A stretch of 64,000 nucleotides of DNA from Pollenia angustigena (lineage: Eukaryota > Arthropoda > Insecta > Diptera > Polleniidae): positions 261,658,339 to 261,722,338 of the forward strand of contig OV884057.1 of assembly GCA_930367215.1 (NCBI GenBank), in the 5' to 3' direction. Position numbers and translations under genes: made by a program. This document shows, one piece after another, positions 46,015 to 57,085 of this stretch; position 1 is the stretch's first letter, and every line of letters begins with the position of its first letter. The notes under the pieces are model-generated. The model was given only the letters and a program-made list of their open reading frames with translations, did not search any database and was not told the origin of the DNA.

Positions 46015-48133
46015 ATGATCATGCTATTATTTTCTCCCATCTTACCAAGAAAATCTGTCTTTCTAAAAGACAACTTTCAGAATGTGAACCGAGACTTAAA
46101 CTCAACTAGAAAATGTGGATACAGCATTTTTCCGTATAAAAATGTGCTGAAGTATTATGAACTATGATAAAGGAAAATATTTTCTAAAGATAACTTTACT
46201 CAATTATCCACATATTGGCAGCTAAAGGCCAAAAATGGCGTACAAAAAAAAAACTATATATTAATAGAAAATTTTCGACATTTTAGCATTTTTTGGGTAC
46301 TTCGTACAGTTTTTTCTGGTTATTTGTTCTTACCCTTTTTTTCTTCTAGCCTACAACTACAATTGCTCCATAAACAGGAAAAGAAAAGTCCAATTGATTG
46401 ATTTCCGTGATATATCAAAATATATTAATATACAGCCAAAATATACATTAGGCCATAAAATACGGACAGCAGCTAAAAAAGCAAGCCCTAATGGCGTTTC
46501 GGTAGTTTGTACTTCGAAAAATCTTACACGAGAAGGTATTTGCATTTAATGTGTTGCACTGTGTATGCAGAACGAAAAGACATCTCCGAGTTTCTCTAAA
46601 TGTCTCATTCATTTCAGATATATACATATTTATATTTGTTCAATCCGCCGAAGTGAACGCATTTCCAATTTGTGTAATGCGATTGGTTGTCGATAGTTCT
46701 AATATATTTTGCTTGATTTGGGCGAATACGAATTTCCTAAGCATTAAAACATTAAACATTAGCTACTTGTTCGCTGCTGACAAAGAATTAATATGATTCT
46801 TTATAATGCTTCAATTAGAATGCGACAACATGTAAATTTGTTTAATTTAAAGAAAATTTTACATTAATCAGTTTGGGGTCATATTAAAAAAGTATCTCAT
46901 CATGTGTTTACAACCATTGACATGTACCGTCGTTCATTTTGATCTTAACCGACCTTTTTGTAATAAAAATATATGCCAGTGTTTTGTGGTCGTGAAACAG
47001 ATGATCGCTCTACATTTGTCTGATGTGGTGGTTAAGAAAAAATTCTCGTAAACGAAAAATTAAAAAACTTAAAAAAAGAGTTTCTCACTTTTATTGCTCT
47101 GACAGCATGAATAATAAACAAAAATAATAAAACAGCGAGAAGCAAAAACGTAAATTTATGTTTCTCTAAAACATTTAAATTTACAAGAATTTCAAGATTA
47201 AATGCATGCAGAATCATATTTATTGTCTTGTTCTATTTTTTATGGTCGTTTAGAAACGTTCGTATGTTTTTAATTTTTTTTTTTACTTTTAGGAGATTTA
47301 ACAAACGAAAGTCAGAAAAGGAGAAACAACAATTTTCAAATTGTCAATCCATATTTCTTTTACGCAATTTTCGAATGTCTAAACAAAAAGTGTTTAATAT
47401 TGGCTGTGTCCATATGAACAAGATACGAATTACTGCAGGCATTTCAAAGATGTGAAACAACATCAATAAAAAATGGAATTGTTCAAACAATTAAAGATTT
47501 TTTCAAGATACATTTTAAAAGAGATTTTTTCATGAGCTATATTGTACAAGGCAATAAAGGTTCATCTATAGTTATGACGCAGCCAATCATTTAAAGGGCA
47601 CGTTTGAAACGAGGTGGAAAAGAATCCGAGAGCGAATGTTTTACAAAGGGAACTCTTATTATTAAGCTAATTTAACAAATTGGGAAAACGAAAGCAAACA
47701 ATCGTTCTTTAAATAAATTTTAATATTTTCAACAATTTTTCTATAATTCCCAAAAGAGGTCATCAACGATCTGTAGCACAGTTCTTTAGAAAGAAGTCTT
47801 TTGAAATTTCTGTTTCGTTTTCTGATCTTTAATTCTTTGACGTTAAGCAAAAAGGTATTAAGTCAAAAAATAAATTTTTAGTTTTTGATTGCTTTTAAAT
47901 CAATTTCTTTCTTTTTCGATTGGCATCAATAACTTAAGTCTAGCACAACTGCTTCCAGTCGTAATCATTCGCCCTTTAGGAAAATAAAAATGTTCGTTTA
48001 TTAGCCTGCTTTCACACGTTTCATCTTTTAATGCTCAACTCTTATGTTTTTAGGTGAGAGAAGAAAGAAGAAAGGGGGTTAGTATGGAGATGTCTGTACT
48101 CGGTCAGGACGCTTTGTGTTTTTATTCATTGGT
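46015..48133. other. AT-rich region, no gene recognised
   Basis: Open frames at 46357, 46551, 47228 and 47662 lack features. No repeat borders recognised. Confidence 0.35.
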
Positions 48134-48534
48134 GCATGAAACTTCGATACTACGAACTTCGTTATAACGAAAAACTCAATATAACGAATTTTTAGCTGAG
48201 TCCATTGAAAAAACCTTTTTATTGCAAAGTTTTTCATACAAAAATGCTCTATAGCTATAACGAAGAAATTCTGAGCTTTAAAGCCTCTAAATAGCGAAGT
48301 ATTTTTCCAAAAGCCTCTATACCACGAAATTATAATTGAGAAATACATACATACATATAACATTTTAAGTGTGTAAGTCAATAAAATCCCGTTATCAAAA
48401 GCCTCTACATAACGAAGTCTTGAACTATAACCTCCATACAACGAAGTTAGAATTAAGCAAAATTAAATTTTATACAAAATGGGGAAGTCCCTTTTAAAAA
48501 CAACGAAAGGTACATAAATGTCTTGTATACAAGT

Positions 48535-49749
48535 TAGGGTATTCATTTAATCGGGCTTTTGCTTTAATCGGTTAATCGCTCGATTAATTAACCGAGGTTT
48601 TGGTTTAATCGGTTGAAAGTCGGTTAATTTTGTTTTTGATCGGTTAACCGATTAATAATGTTTTTCTTATAAATTTAGTAATTTCATTAAATAAAAATGC
48701 AAAATTGTTTATTGTTTGGAGTTTATAGTAAAAAAAAACAACAATAACAAAACGACCAAACAAAAAAATAATTCATAAATATGTAATACATATTTTTTAA
48801 TTAATGCTGTGAGATAATTGTTTAGTTATCTCAATAGTTTAAGGCGATCTTATAAAATAATCTTTTAGAAAAACAATTTGGTTTTTATGTTATGGATTTA
48901 GGCGATTCTTTTCATTTGTTTCGATTAAACTTCACTTGGAAATCACTCTTTCATTTATCGTAGGTGTTGGAGAAATCGAAAGTAACGTATAATATCTGTG
49001 GCATTTTGACAAAACATCTTAAGTTAAATTTAAAAAGTTGAAAAAAATTTTGTTAATCGTACAAATTTTCATTCAAAAAATACTTTTGCTTACGTTTTTA
49101 AAATTTTGTATTACAAACGAATTTATTCTTTAATGTCGGTGTATTTAATTATTTGATAATAATCATTTTTTCACCGGGTTTGTTTTAAAAACTTTTTTGC
49201 TATCTTTTCTCTACTTAAGATGTTTTGTCAAAATGCCACAGATATAGAAAAACTAAAAATCTTCCATTATGCCATTAAAGTCCTGTTTTAATTTTTTTTA
49301 AATTTTTAACACTTCTAATGGTTTAGTCTGATTCTGTTAAAAAGTTGTTTGCGTTATTATCAAAAGTCTCTTCTGTTGTTAGGTAATCATATGACTCATC
49401 CTAGCAAAGCTCAGCACAGAACATTTTGCAAAAAATTTATTTCCGAATTTCTAAGTTTCTTTTTGTACTGTACTTTAAGAATGTAGGAAATATATTGTAT
49501 GTATGAAAAAATATTTTCTAATCACATAACTTTTGTATATGAGATGAAAAAAATAATTAAAAACACAAAAAAAAATATTATGATCTACAAAAAAATTCAA
49601 AATTTTGTTACATCGGTTAATCGGTTAACCGACTGCAATTAACCGGTTTAATCGTTAGTCGAAAATAGCCAATTTTAAATTAACCGATCAGTTAATCGGG
49701 TAGTAATTAATCGGTTAACCGATTAACGGTTAACCGAATGAATACCCTA
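48535..49749. mobile_element. 1,215-bp hAT-type MITE, 8-bp duplication ATACAAGT
   Basis: ATACAAGT is perfectly duplicated (48527-48534 and 49750-49757). Termini are TAGGGTATTCATT on both ends. Subterminal AATCGGTTAACCGATTAA-type palindromes are clustered near both ends (48560-48660 and 49613-49735). It sits just upstream of the pogo start codon. It carries a nested 246-bp element at 48996-49241. Non-coding. Confidence 0.88.
48996..49241. mobile_element. 246-bp MITE 'Q' copy 1, 4-bp duplication ATAT
   Basis: Ends are CTGTGGCATTTTGACAAAAC, continuing ATCTTAAGT, as inverted copies of ~30 bp. The 4-bp flanks ATAT (48992-48995 and 49242-49245) match. The interior matches 49881-50092 (AAATTTAAAAAGTTGAAAAA, TTTTTTGCTATCTT). 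Confidence 0.8.
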
Positions 49750-49768
49750 ATACAAGTTCTTTCCCAAA

Positions 49769-51225
49769 ATGAGTGTATTAAAGCGTAAATCAATTTCTAT
49801 ACGTGAAAAAATTCCTATAATTGATGCTGTTGATCTAAGCAAGAAATTGCTAAACAATTTAATATTATAATATAATATTTCTGTGGCATTTTGACAAAAC
49901 ATCTTAACTCAAATTTAAAAAGTTGAAAAAAATGTTGTTGTTTACGTTTTTAAAATTTTGTATTATTAACGAAATGTTTCTTTAATTTTGGTTTATTTTA
50001 TTATTTGGTAAAAGTAATGTTTTCACCGAGTTTTTTTTAAAACTTTTTTGCTATCTTATCTCGACTTAAGATGTTTTGTCAAAATGCCACAGATTTGCAG
50101 CACTAAAGCTTTAAAGTGCAAAAGATTTCGCCTTGCACACAACGATTTTAAAGCTGGCAACGGCTTGATAATTTTAAAAATTGCCATGACATCGGATTTC
50201 GAAAAGTGAGTGAAGAAAGTGCCAGTGTAATTATAAGGTTTGTTTTGAATGGAAAGCATTGTCACCAAGTTTGTTGGCAGAATATGAGCCGTACAATATT
50301 TTTACTGCAGACGAAACTGGACTATTTTTTAAATGCACACCAGACCGAACAATGGCGTTTAAATCCGATTAAATGCCACGGGGGAAAACACAGTAAAGAA
50401 AGATTATCGATTTTATTTACTGTTAACAGTACAGGCTCTGAGAAGAGAAAATTGCTCATATCGCAAAATCGACTAACCCAAGATGCTTTAAAAATATAAA
50501 AAGCTTACCATTGGACTACACTGCTAACAAAAAAGCTTCAGCAATTTCTAATCAAGCCGATTACTTACAAAAATTTTACAACGATATGACTAAAGCAAAT
50601 CGTAAAGTTTTACTGTTTGTGGATAACTGCACAACCCATAAAAATGCTACATCACTTAAATCCATCAAATTACAATTTTTACCGCCAAACGCAACATCGA
50701 AACTACAACCTCTAGATCTGGAAATAATCATAAATTTCAAACACTTTTGTCGCAAAGAGGTAGTCAAATTTTTAATCAACGATCTTAAAGGGGGGCGCAA
50801 AAGCTCTATAAACGTTTTACCAGGAATAAGAATGGCACACAAGGCATGGAAAAGTGTCAAAAAGTTAACAATTGCTAACTGTTTTGCAACTTGTGGCTTT
50901 GCCGAGCGCCCAAATATTTGGATTACAGAAAATGTTTGCCTCCAAGACAGCGAAGAATGGCTTATTCTAAAAAAACCATTTTAATTTAACAGAACGGTTT
51001 GATGATTTTGTGAATTTCGATGACAACATTACTTTTACCGGGTCCTTTACCGATGATGACATTATTACTAGTGTAACGAAACCACAAGATAATGGTAAGC
51101 AGGAAGATGAAGAAACTGAAGAAATCGAAAATGTTGTAACCGCTAGAGAAACTGTAGTTATAACGAGTTTTTTTCGTATTTTTGTAAATTTCGTTATACC
51201 AAGGTTTCACAATGCATATGTATAA
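49769..51225 (+). pseudogene. pogo/Tigger transposase, frameshifted and interrupted
   Basis: The start MSVLKRKSISIREKIPIID (49769) is the CENP-B-type N-terminal helix-turn-helix that binds element ends. It is cut after KKLLNN by the 212-bp element 49881-50092. The text resumes with FKAGNG and, one frame on, VSEESASV (second helix-turn-helix). The catalytic domain keeps all three acidic sites: TADETGLFF (~50307), LLFVDNCTTHKN (~50613) and LQPLDLEI (~50705), with KLQPLDL spaced ~30 residues from the second Asp as in pogo-type DD30D enzymes. Frameshifts lie near 50205, 50375 and 50495. After the stop at 50984 an acidic tail continues (DDNITFTGSFTDDDI, KQEDEETEEIEN) and runs into the terminal repeat. 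Confidence 0.83.
49881..50092. mobile_element. 212-bp MITE 'Q' copy 2, 4-bp duplication ATTT, inside pogo coding sequence
   Basis: Same termini as 48996-49241 (CTGTGGCATTTTGACAAAAC), flanked by ATTT at 49877-49880 and 50093-50096. It disrupts the pogo helix-turn-helix coding region. Confidence 0.82.
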
Positions 51226-51292
51226 CGAATCAATATCTATAACGAAGTATTTTTCGATCACCTCAAGATTCGTTATATCGAAGTTTCACGTA

Positions 51293-51954
51293 TGCACAAC
51301 GATGGCTGCATGTAATTTTTTTCATTTCCTTTTCTCTTCGATTCGCTGTTAATAAAATTGTTGTTGTTTTGAACCGAAAAAAGTTGAAACATGTAAATTC
51401 AGACTTAGAAATTTATATTGAAAACAAAAACAAATTTGATTTTTTAGTTGTTGTTCGAAGTGCTACATCCATTTTACAATATGATTGTATATGTTTTTCA
51501 CCACATTATTATTTTCATTTCGTCTTCTTTTATGCAATAAGTGGGTCGCATAATGGTTTCAATTAAATTATGGTGCAAATTTTATAAAAAAAAAAAACAA
51601 TACACACACATATATAGCAAAATAACACTGTTCAATGTTGCCTATATCTTTGACAGTATGTTGCACTTCGTTTCGTTGTGTCATAAAAACCAAAAAGCGT
51701 TTGGGAATGGTAAATGGATTCCAAAATCGATTTTGGATTTTTCGATCGACTTTTTTTATTTCGGTTTTTGAAATCAATTAATCGAACCTCAAAATAGATT
51801 TTAAGATCGATTTCAAAATCGTTTAAGATTAATTTGCAAACTTATTCCTTATATCACAAAGGGGGATACACCAGCAAATTTGAACAAATTGAACTAAGAT
51901 TTATTTTCTTGCAAAAAGTGAAAATGTGTAAATTTTGAGATGGCCTTTACTTAT
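51293..51954. other. AT-rich spacer
   Basis: AAAATCGATTTTGG palindromic motifs at 51723-51736 resemble AAAATCGATTTTG at 52854-52866 inverted next to GGGAA. They may be the two ends of one older element (about 51706-52876) that the LINE fragment at 51955-52690 entered. Confidence 0.3.
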
Positions 51955-52690
51955 TTTTTTTTTTTTTTTATTTATTTATTTAATATAATTAGGTCTATGG
52001 ATTAATCCTTACAGCCTAATACAAATTAGTATTTAACTTAAGTATAATATTACGTTTCACAATATTTATATCTAGAGCAAAATCAACCAATTCAAACCTT
52101 TCATTAAAGCAACAAACACAGTTTTCTAAATGGGTCTGTCAAAGCATAGTTAGTTCGGAAAGTTTTTATAAATAACGAATTATATTACAGTACCGTACGT
52201 CGTGGAATGTTGAATGATAATCTGCTTAATAAAAAATTGGAGCATACGTTTCCATTTATTAAGTTAATTACAAATGAGACATTTAACATAACTCTGCGAC
52301 TTTTCAGTGTTGGCAAACGTATTAAGGATAATCTTGTTGAGTATGAGGGGAGATTATCGTATCCTCGGTATCTATCTCTCAGGCAAAAAAATAAGAATGG
52401 TTTTTTAATGGATTCAATATGATCATTATGAACCATATAATGTGGATCCCATACAATCGAACCGTATTCCAGGATTGGTCTAACGAGAGATGTGTAAAGT
52501 TGTTTAGTGACGAAAGGATCATTAAATTCTTTCGCCCAACGTTTAATAAAAGCCAGAGTACAACGAGCACTGTTGACAGTCATTGTTATGTGTTGAATAA
52601 AATTCAATTTTACATCCAGTAAAATGCCAAGATCCATAATTGTGTCCACTATCTCGATTTTATATTTATATTAGGTTATGTTTACACTAA
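51955..52690 (-). mobile_element. 5'-truncated LINE fragment
   Basis: Minus strand: the C-terminal part of a LINE ORF2 (52665-52185), a ~200-bp 3' UTR, then TAAATAAATAAATAA and a 15-nt A tail (plus 51955-51969). It is truncated upstream at about 52690. It is a different family from 169-3314, with an ORF2 C-terminus of the IKRWAKEFNDP type found in fly LINEs. Confidence 0.75.
52185..52665 (-). pseudogene. LINE ORF2 C-terminal fragment (post-RT region)
   Basis: Reads VDTIMDLGILLDVKLNF (the RT block 6/7 'kDLGVllD'), HITMTVNSARCTLAFIKRWA, TSLVRPILEYGSIVWDP and LIRLPTLKSRRVMLNVSF, and ends at a stop at 52185. The catalytic RT blocks are absent because of 5' truncation. The 154-residue frame is open, so this copy may be fairly young, but it cannot function alone. 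Confidence 0.75.
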
Positions 52691-55492
52691 TTATAAAAGG
52701 TATCTAAGTCTTCTTGAAGATAAATGTGGTCTAAAGAGTTCGTGAAGTTTAAGAATATTTTTACATCGTTTATGGTGCATGCCCATAATTTATCGATTTA
52801 ATTAAGATTAAAATCAAAAATTTCGATTGCAAAAAATCGATTTTTGTTACCACAAAATCGATTTTGATGTTCCCTACTTCGAACATCACATACAGATTGG
52901 CGATAAAGTTGTACAATATTAAACAATTATTTTGCAACTGTATGGGCCGCCTTAATGTAAATTCCCAAACGAACATTTTTATTTCTATTTGAAAAAAAGA
53001 CAGTTATGCCCCTAATTTGTACAAAAATAAATCCAGCTGTGTATAGAAACCTATGGTGTAAATGCTACCATATTTTAAAGGAAAACTGAAGGTAAAAACA
53101 CGAAGGCCAAATAAACGTTGAAATAGGTAAAGGTAACTGTTAGGTACGAACACTGCCAGCTTTGTTTTTGTAGAAATTACGGGCATAAGTCAATTAAATT
53201 GGAAAATCAAATAAATATCATTCTTAAATTACGAAAAACTACAGTTTCTGACTGAAGACCAAACTTTTGGCTTAACTTCAAAGCTGCAATTTTTTTTTAA
53301 ATTTTCATTCAACATTATTGTAAATGTTAAAATTTTTACATGAGTAGGGTATCGCTCTACGCACTTGTTCCTTTTAAAAAATGTTGTCTCTTTCGCAGTT
53401 TAATTGATGTATTATGCTGTTGTTGTCCTTTAATCGTAATTGAAGTTAGCAAATGGAGCGTTCAATATGCAGTTACATTCACTAACCTTATGAATGTTTT
53501 ACATGTGTACAGTATGTAAATTTGTTTTGCCATTCCAATACACGAAGTAATTTCATTTTTTACACCAGTTGTCTTGCACTCCATCTCCAAATCTATATCT
53601 CGTAAATACTGCTGAGAATCCAATATCACTTCTCAGTCTAAAAATATCTATTAAAGCCAACTAAATATTAAGAATGGAAAAAGGGCAACAGAATAAAATT
53701 AAATTTGAACAGAAATTTCACAGTCCTGTGCGTAAGTGTGAGTATGAGACTGCATGTAAATATGGGTGAGTGTATGTGTGTGTGTTTTATATTGACTACA
53801 AACTTTAGTGCAAATGTTGCCACGGTATAAAAGGATTCATTTAATAGTAAACAACAAACACTAAACAAATGGGTGAAACAAATAACAAACAAATGAAAGG
53901 ATTATAATTTCAAAACAAATAAACTTAATATGAGTTTATGCGACACACAACAACAAACACAAACAAAATAGAAATGAATAGTAAATGTGTACATACATAC
54001 GTTTGTATGCATGTATGGAAAAAAAATCTATTCTACATGTCAATATATTAAGAATGACAACATGTGTAGAAAATTGTTTTTACGTGTAGTTTACACAATT
54101 GTACACACACAATTTTCTTATTGCTTTTATTTTTGCATACAATTTATATTTTGAAAATTGAAAATTTTTCGCAAAATTGCTTTTCTAATGGAATAGCAAC
54201 AGCATTCTCATAATTTAATACAAACTCCTCCTCCACCCCACCTAAATAACAAAAAAAAAACCTTTGGTCCACTTTTTTCTATATAATCCACTGTACCATT
54301 TCAATAGAGTTGTATGTTTGTCTGAGAGTTGGAGATGTGAATCAAATAAATTTGTAAAAGAATTAAAGAAGTTTTATGTGCGTGTAAATGTCATAAAACT
54401 GACATAAAATCATGACTGTAACATTAACAAAACGACAAAAAACTTTTCTGGCTATTTAAGTCGCAACTTGTGTGTTTTACTTCTATTTATTCATTTGTGA
54501 GCCTGCAACATCAATCACTGTGATTGCCATTAAATGCCACAGGCTGGTTGTTTAGTTGCTTGTTGGCAAAAAGAAGCCGCCGCCAGTTAAATATCTTACG
54601 AAATTCCATTTTCAATACATGGAGCAATGGTAAGTGAGTGACCAGAGGGGTATTTATTTTGTGCGAGAGTGTGTAAATACGTGTCTTTGTTCATTTCTAG
54701 TTTCCCAAATGGTCAAGTCAAGTCATCGAAGTCATTCCTGTTGTTTTTTTGGAGACCGCCAAATGTCCAATCATTAAAAAGAAAAAAAAAACTAGAGTGT
54801 AAGGTTTCGCGCCAAGTTTCACACAAATTTGGCGGTTTTTACTAGTGTATTAGTAAATGTTGTTCTACATAGTAAGAGTAGAAGTTGTTGCTGCTGTTGC
54901 AGTAGGGAACTTAATTGACAGTTCACTTTTATGTGACAGCGAAATAAGTCTACACTTAAATGTCTTCATTTTTTGCCCAAATCATACAGTGGGACTGAAA
55001 GTAAAAAAATGGTTCAGGAATTTCGTTTTGGCTACAGGTTTTCGAAACGTTTTCCTCTTAAACTTGGAAAGCGTTTGAACAAGTAAATTTAATTTGGACG
55101 AAAATGTTATATGGCAAAAGAACATATAAGTTGAAAATCTTTTGACATTTCTTTAAATATATGCATTTATTGCTTTAATCAGTGGTGCCAACTCTTCTCT
55201 TCTAAAAATAGCATACATTTTAGTACAAAACAAACAAACAAGATTTGTTACAAAAAATAACATCAGTTTTAATAAAAGAAAACTAAGAATACATTTTTTG
55301 TAACAATAAACTAAAGATAAGAAAAATGGTTGAATAACGAAAAACTTGAATTAAAGATTTTTTTTTTTTGTAAAAGTTATTTGCGTGAACTAATTAAGGG
55401 CTAAAATCAGAGCTAGCTTAACTATCTTTTTGGTTCAAAATGTGTTTAAAGCAACAAATCTATAAATCGCTAAACATATAAAACATCTTTAA
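52691..55492. other. AT-rich region, no gene recognised
   Basis: Contains TG/CA-rich and ACAAACA-rich patches. CAGTGGTGCCAACTCTTC at 55180-55197 looks like the left end of a CAGTGTTGCCA-type hAT element whose partner end was not found. Open frames at 53668 and 54857 show nothing recognisable. Confidence 0.35.
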
Positions 55493-56050
55493 CCTTTATG
55501 TGCTCGGTAGTCTACATTTGTAGCATTTTTCCAGAAAAAGTTGAATAAAAAAATAATTTCTACAACAGCAGGGTCCGAAATTTTCAGTAGCTTCCTAAAA
55601 ATCCATTCTAAGCAGTTTTCGCCACCAACACGTTAAAAAAATTATGAAAAGCTCCCCTCAGACTCTACTTTTCAAAATTACCATCACCTGGTTATTTCAA
55701 TTAAGTTTTCTTGGAAACTGTTAAGTTCTTTAAAAAGGAAAACAGATAAGGAAATGAATAATCAAATACGAAATTAGACTATGTTTTGTCTATAGATTAA
55801 AGGATATATAGAGGTGTTTCTGCCAAAATTTAAATTTGCCACAATGTTATTTTTGAAATTTAATTTTTATATGTGCCTGTTTTTGTTTTTTCTTGTTGTT
55901 AATAAATGCTTTTAATATAATGTTTACAAAATGTGAACAAAACATGCATTTGTTGCTAAAACAATAAATTTATATATATGTATAACACATTTGCTACAAA
56001 TGTAGACTTCCGACCGCCGACATAAGTTTACAATCCCGAGCACATTAAGG
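55493..56050. mobile_element. 558-bp piggyBac-type MITE with TTAA duplication
   Basis: TTAA flanks both ends (55489-55492 and 56051-56054). Termini are CCTTTATGTGCTCGG and, inverted, CCTTAATGTGCTCGG. A second inverted block (GTCTACATTTGTAGCA) lies just inside. The terminus resembles CCCTTATGTGTGTGG of 25282-25717, so they may be two branches of one family. Non-coding. Confidence 0.78.
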
Positions 56051-56261
56051 TTAAACGCATACAATTCGTCGTTTAAACTACCAATAGACACGAAATGAAT
56101 TTGATAAGATTTATCGTTGTGCTGCCACATGTTATTTTTTTAACAACATATAATACACGGGAAACTGATTTATAATTGTGTTTAAACTACATATGAATTC
56201 AAGTTTAGTTTAAAACATCAGTGATTTATTAGCCATAAGAAAACCAAATAAAATGTTCATT

Positions 56262-56441
56262 AATTTATTTTTATGAAGAAAGGAATTTTTACAACATGGA
56301 ATTAATAAAAATTTGTTTATAATTTTTCATTCTTGACTGCCGCGGGAATCGAACCCAGGCTTTCACAGACAGGTTACCTAACATGTTTCAATTGCAACCA
56401 TTCAATCTCTTCAGCTCTTCTCTCTTCTGCTGGCAGCCAAT
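56262..56441 (-). mobile_element. tRNA-related SINE-like element (copy 1)
   Basis: Minus strand: CTGCCAGCAGAAG.., then GGTTGCAATTGAAACATG.., then CCTGGGTTCGATTCCCGCGG CAGTCA. GGTTCGATTCCC is an RNA polymerase III B box, and CTGCCA/CGGCAG could pair like an acceptor stem, but the span (about 100 nt) is too long for a tRNA and the arms do not fold cleanly. It is followed by an AT-rich tail shared with copy 2 (TTCATGTTGTAAAAATTCC family). Best read as a tRNA-derived SINE. Confidence 0.5.
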
Positions 56442-56619
56442 AGTGAAACATCAATCCTTAAACCAAATTGTATTTAACCTTTGGTATATCGAAATTTGCT
56501 TCGAATGAATATCTATTTTAATTGAATTATGTATATGTTTTTCCTTACTTCTGTTTTTTCGTACTTTTTGCCAAGATTGTTCTTGAAGATCAAAGTTCAT
56601 TTTTCTGTTTTTTGTTTTT

Positions 56620-56717
56620 AAAGCCTGGTTCGATTCCCGCGTCAGTCAAGAATAAAAAATTATCAATAAATTTGAATTAATTTCATGTTGTAAAAATTCC
56701 TTTCTTTATAAAAATAA
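56620..56717 (+). mobile_element. tRNA-related SINE-like element (copy 2, 5'-truncated)
   Basis: AAAGCCTGGTTCGATTCCCG, CGTCAGTCAAGAATAAAAAA and TTCATGTTGTAAAAATTCCT match copy 1 in opposite orientation. The upstream tRNA-like half is missing. The two copies face each other tail-outward, 180 bp apart. Confidence 0.55.
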
Positions 56718-56746
56718 CACTACGTGACAAAATTTCAACAAAGTCG

Positions 56747-57085
56747 TGACCAAATGAATCTGACAAGTAGAACAGATTTTAAGATATTCCAAAATAACCG
56801 TTATTTGTGTTTTTAAAACAGATGATGTGACTGAAATGCAAATATTTTCAAAAATGTTAAACGAATTTTATATTTCTTTCTTTTTATTGAAAGATTTTAA
56901 AATTTCTAAAATAAAAAAAGAAATACATAATCCGTTTAAAATTGTTGCAGATATTTGCATTTCAGTCACATCATCTGTTTTAAAACCACAAATAACGGTT
57001 ATTTTGGAATATCTCAAAAACTGTTCTACTTTTGACAGTTCTGAAAATTTAACATAAAGATTAGGTGCCAAATTCATTTGGTCAA
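56747..57085. mobile_element. 339-bp hairpin element with TGACCAAATGAAT termini
   Basis: TGACCAAATGAAT (56747-56759) is mirrored at 57073-57085. Longer inverted arms at 56765-56880 and 56918-57034 share AGATATTCCAAAATAACCGT and GATGATGTGACTGAAATGCA with some mismatches. The open frames on both strands (56827-57057 and 57077-56868) exist only because the arms mirror each other. Confidence 0.75.

Larger units (their letters stand above)
48134..51291 (+). mobile_element. pogo/Tigger-type transposon with nested insertions
   Basis: The termini TGAAACTTCGATACTACGAA (from 48137) and, inverted, TGAAACTTCGATATAACGAA (ending 51288) bracket a decayed DD30D-type transposase. TATAACGAA-like motifs recur in both subterminal regions (48139-48460 and 51150-51290). 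Two kinds of element are nested: a hAT-type MITE 48535-49749 upstream of the coding start, and 49881-50092 inside the coding sequence. Target TA is not clear at either border. Confidence 0.8.

Noticed and set aside
52185..52649. Functional 154-residue gene
   Set aside because: It is the C-terminal end of a 5'-truncated LINE ORF2 with its own A tail; no catalytic blocks.
56340..56441. tRNA gene on the minus strand
   Set aside because: A B box is present, but the span is about 100 nt, the T stem is weak and no anticodon or D arm folds properly. A second, truncated copy with the same tail fits a SINE better.
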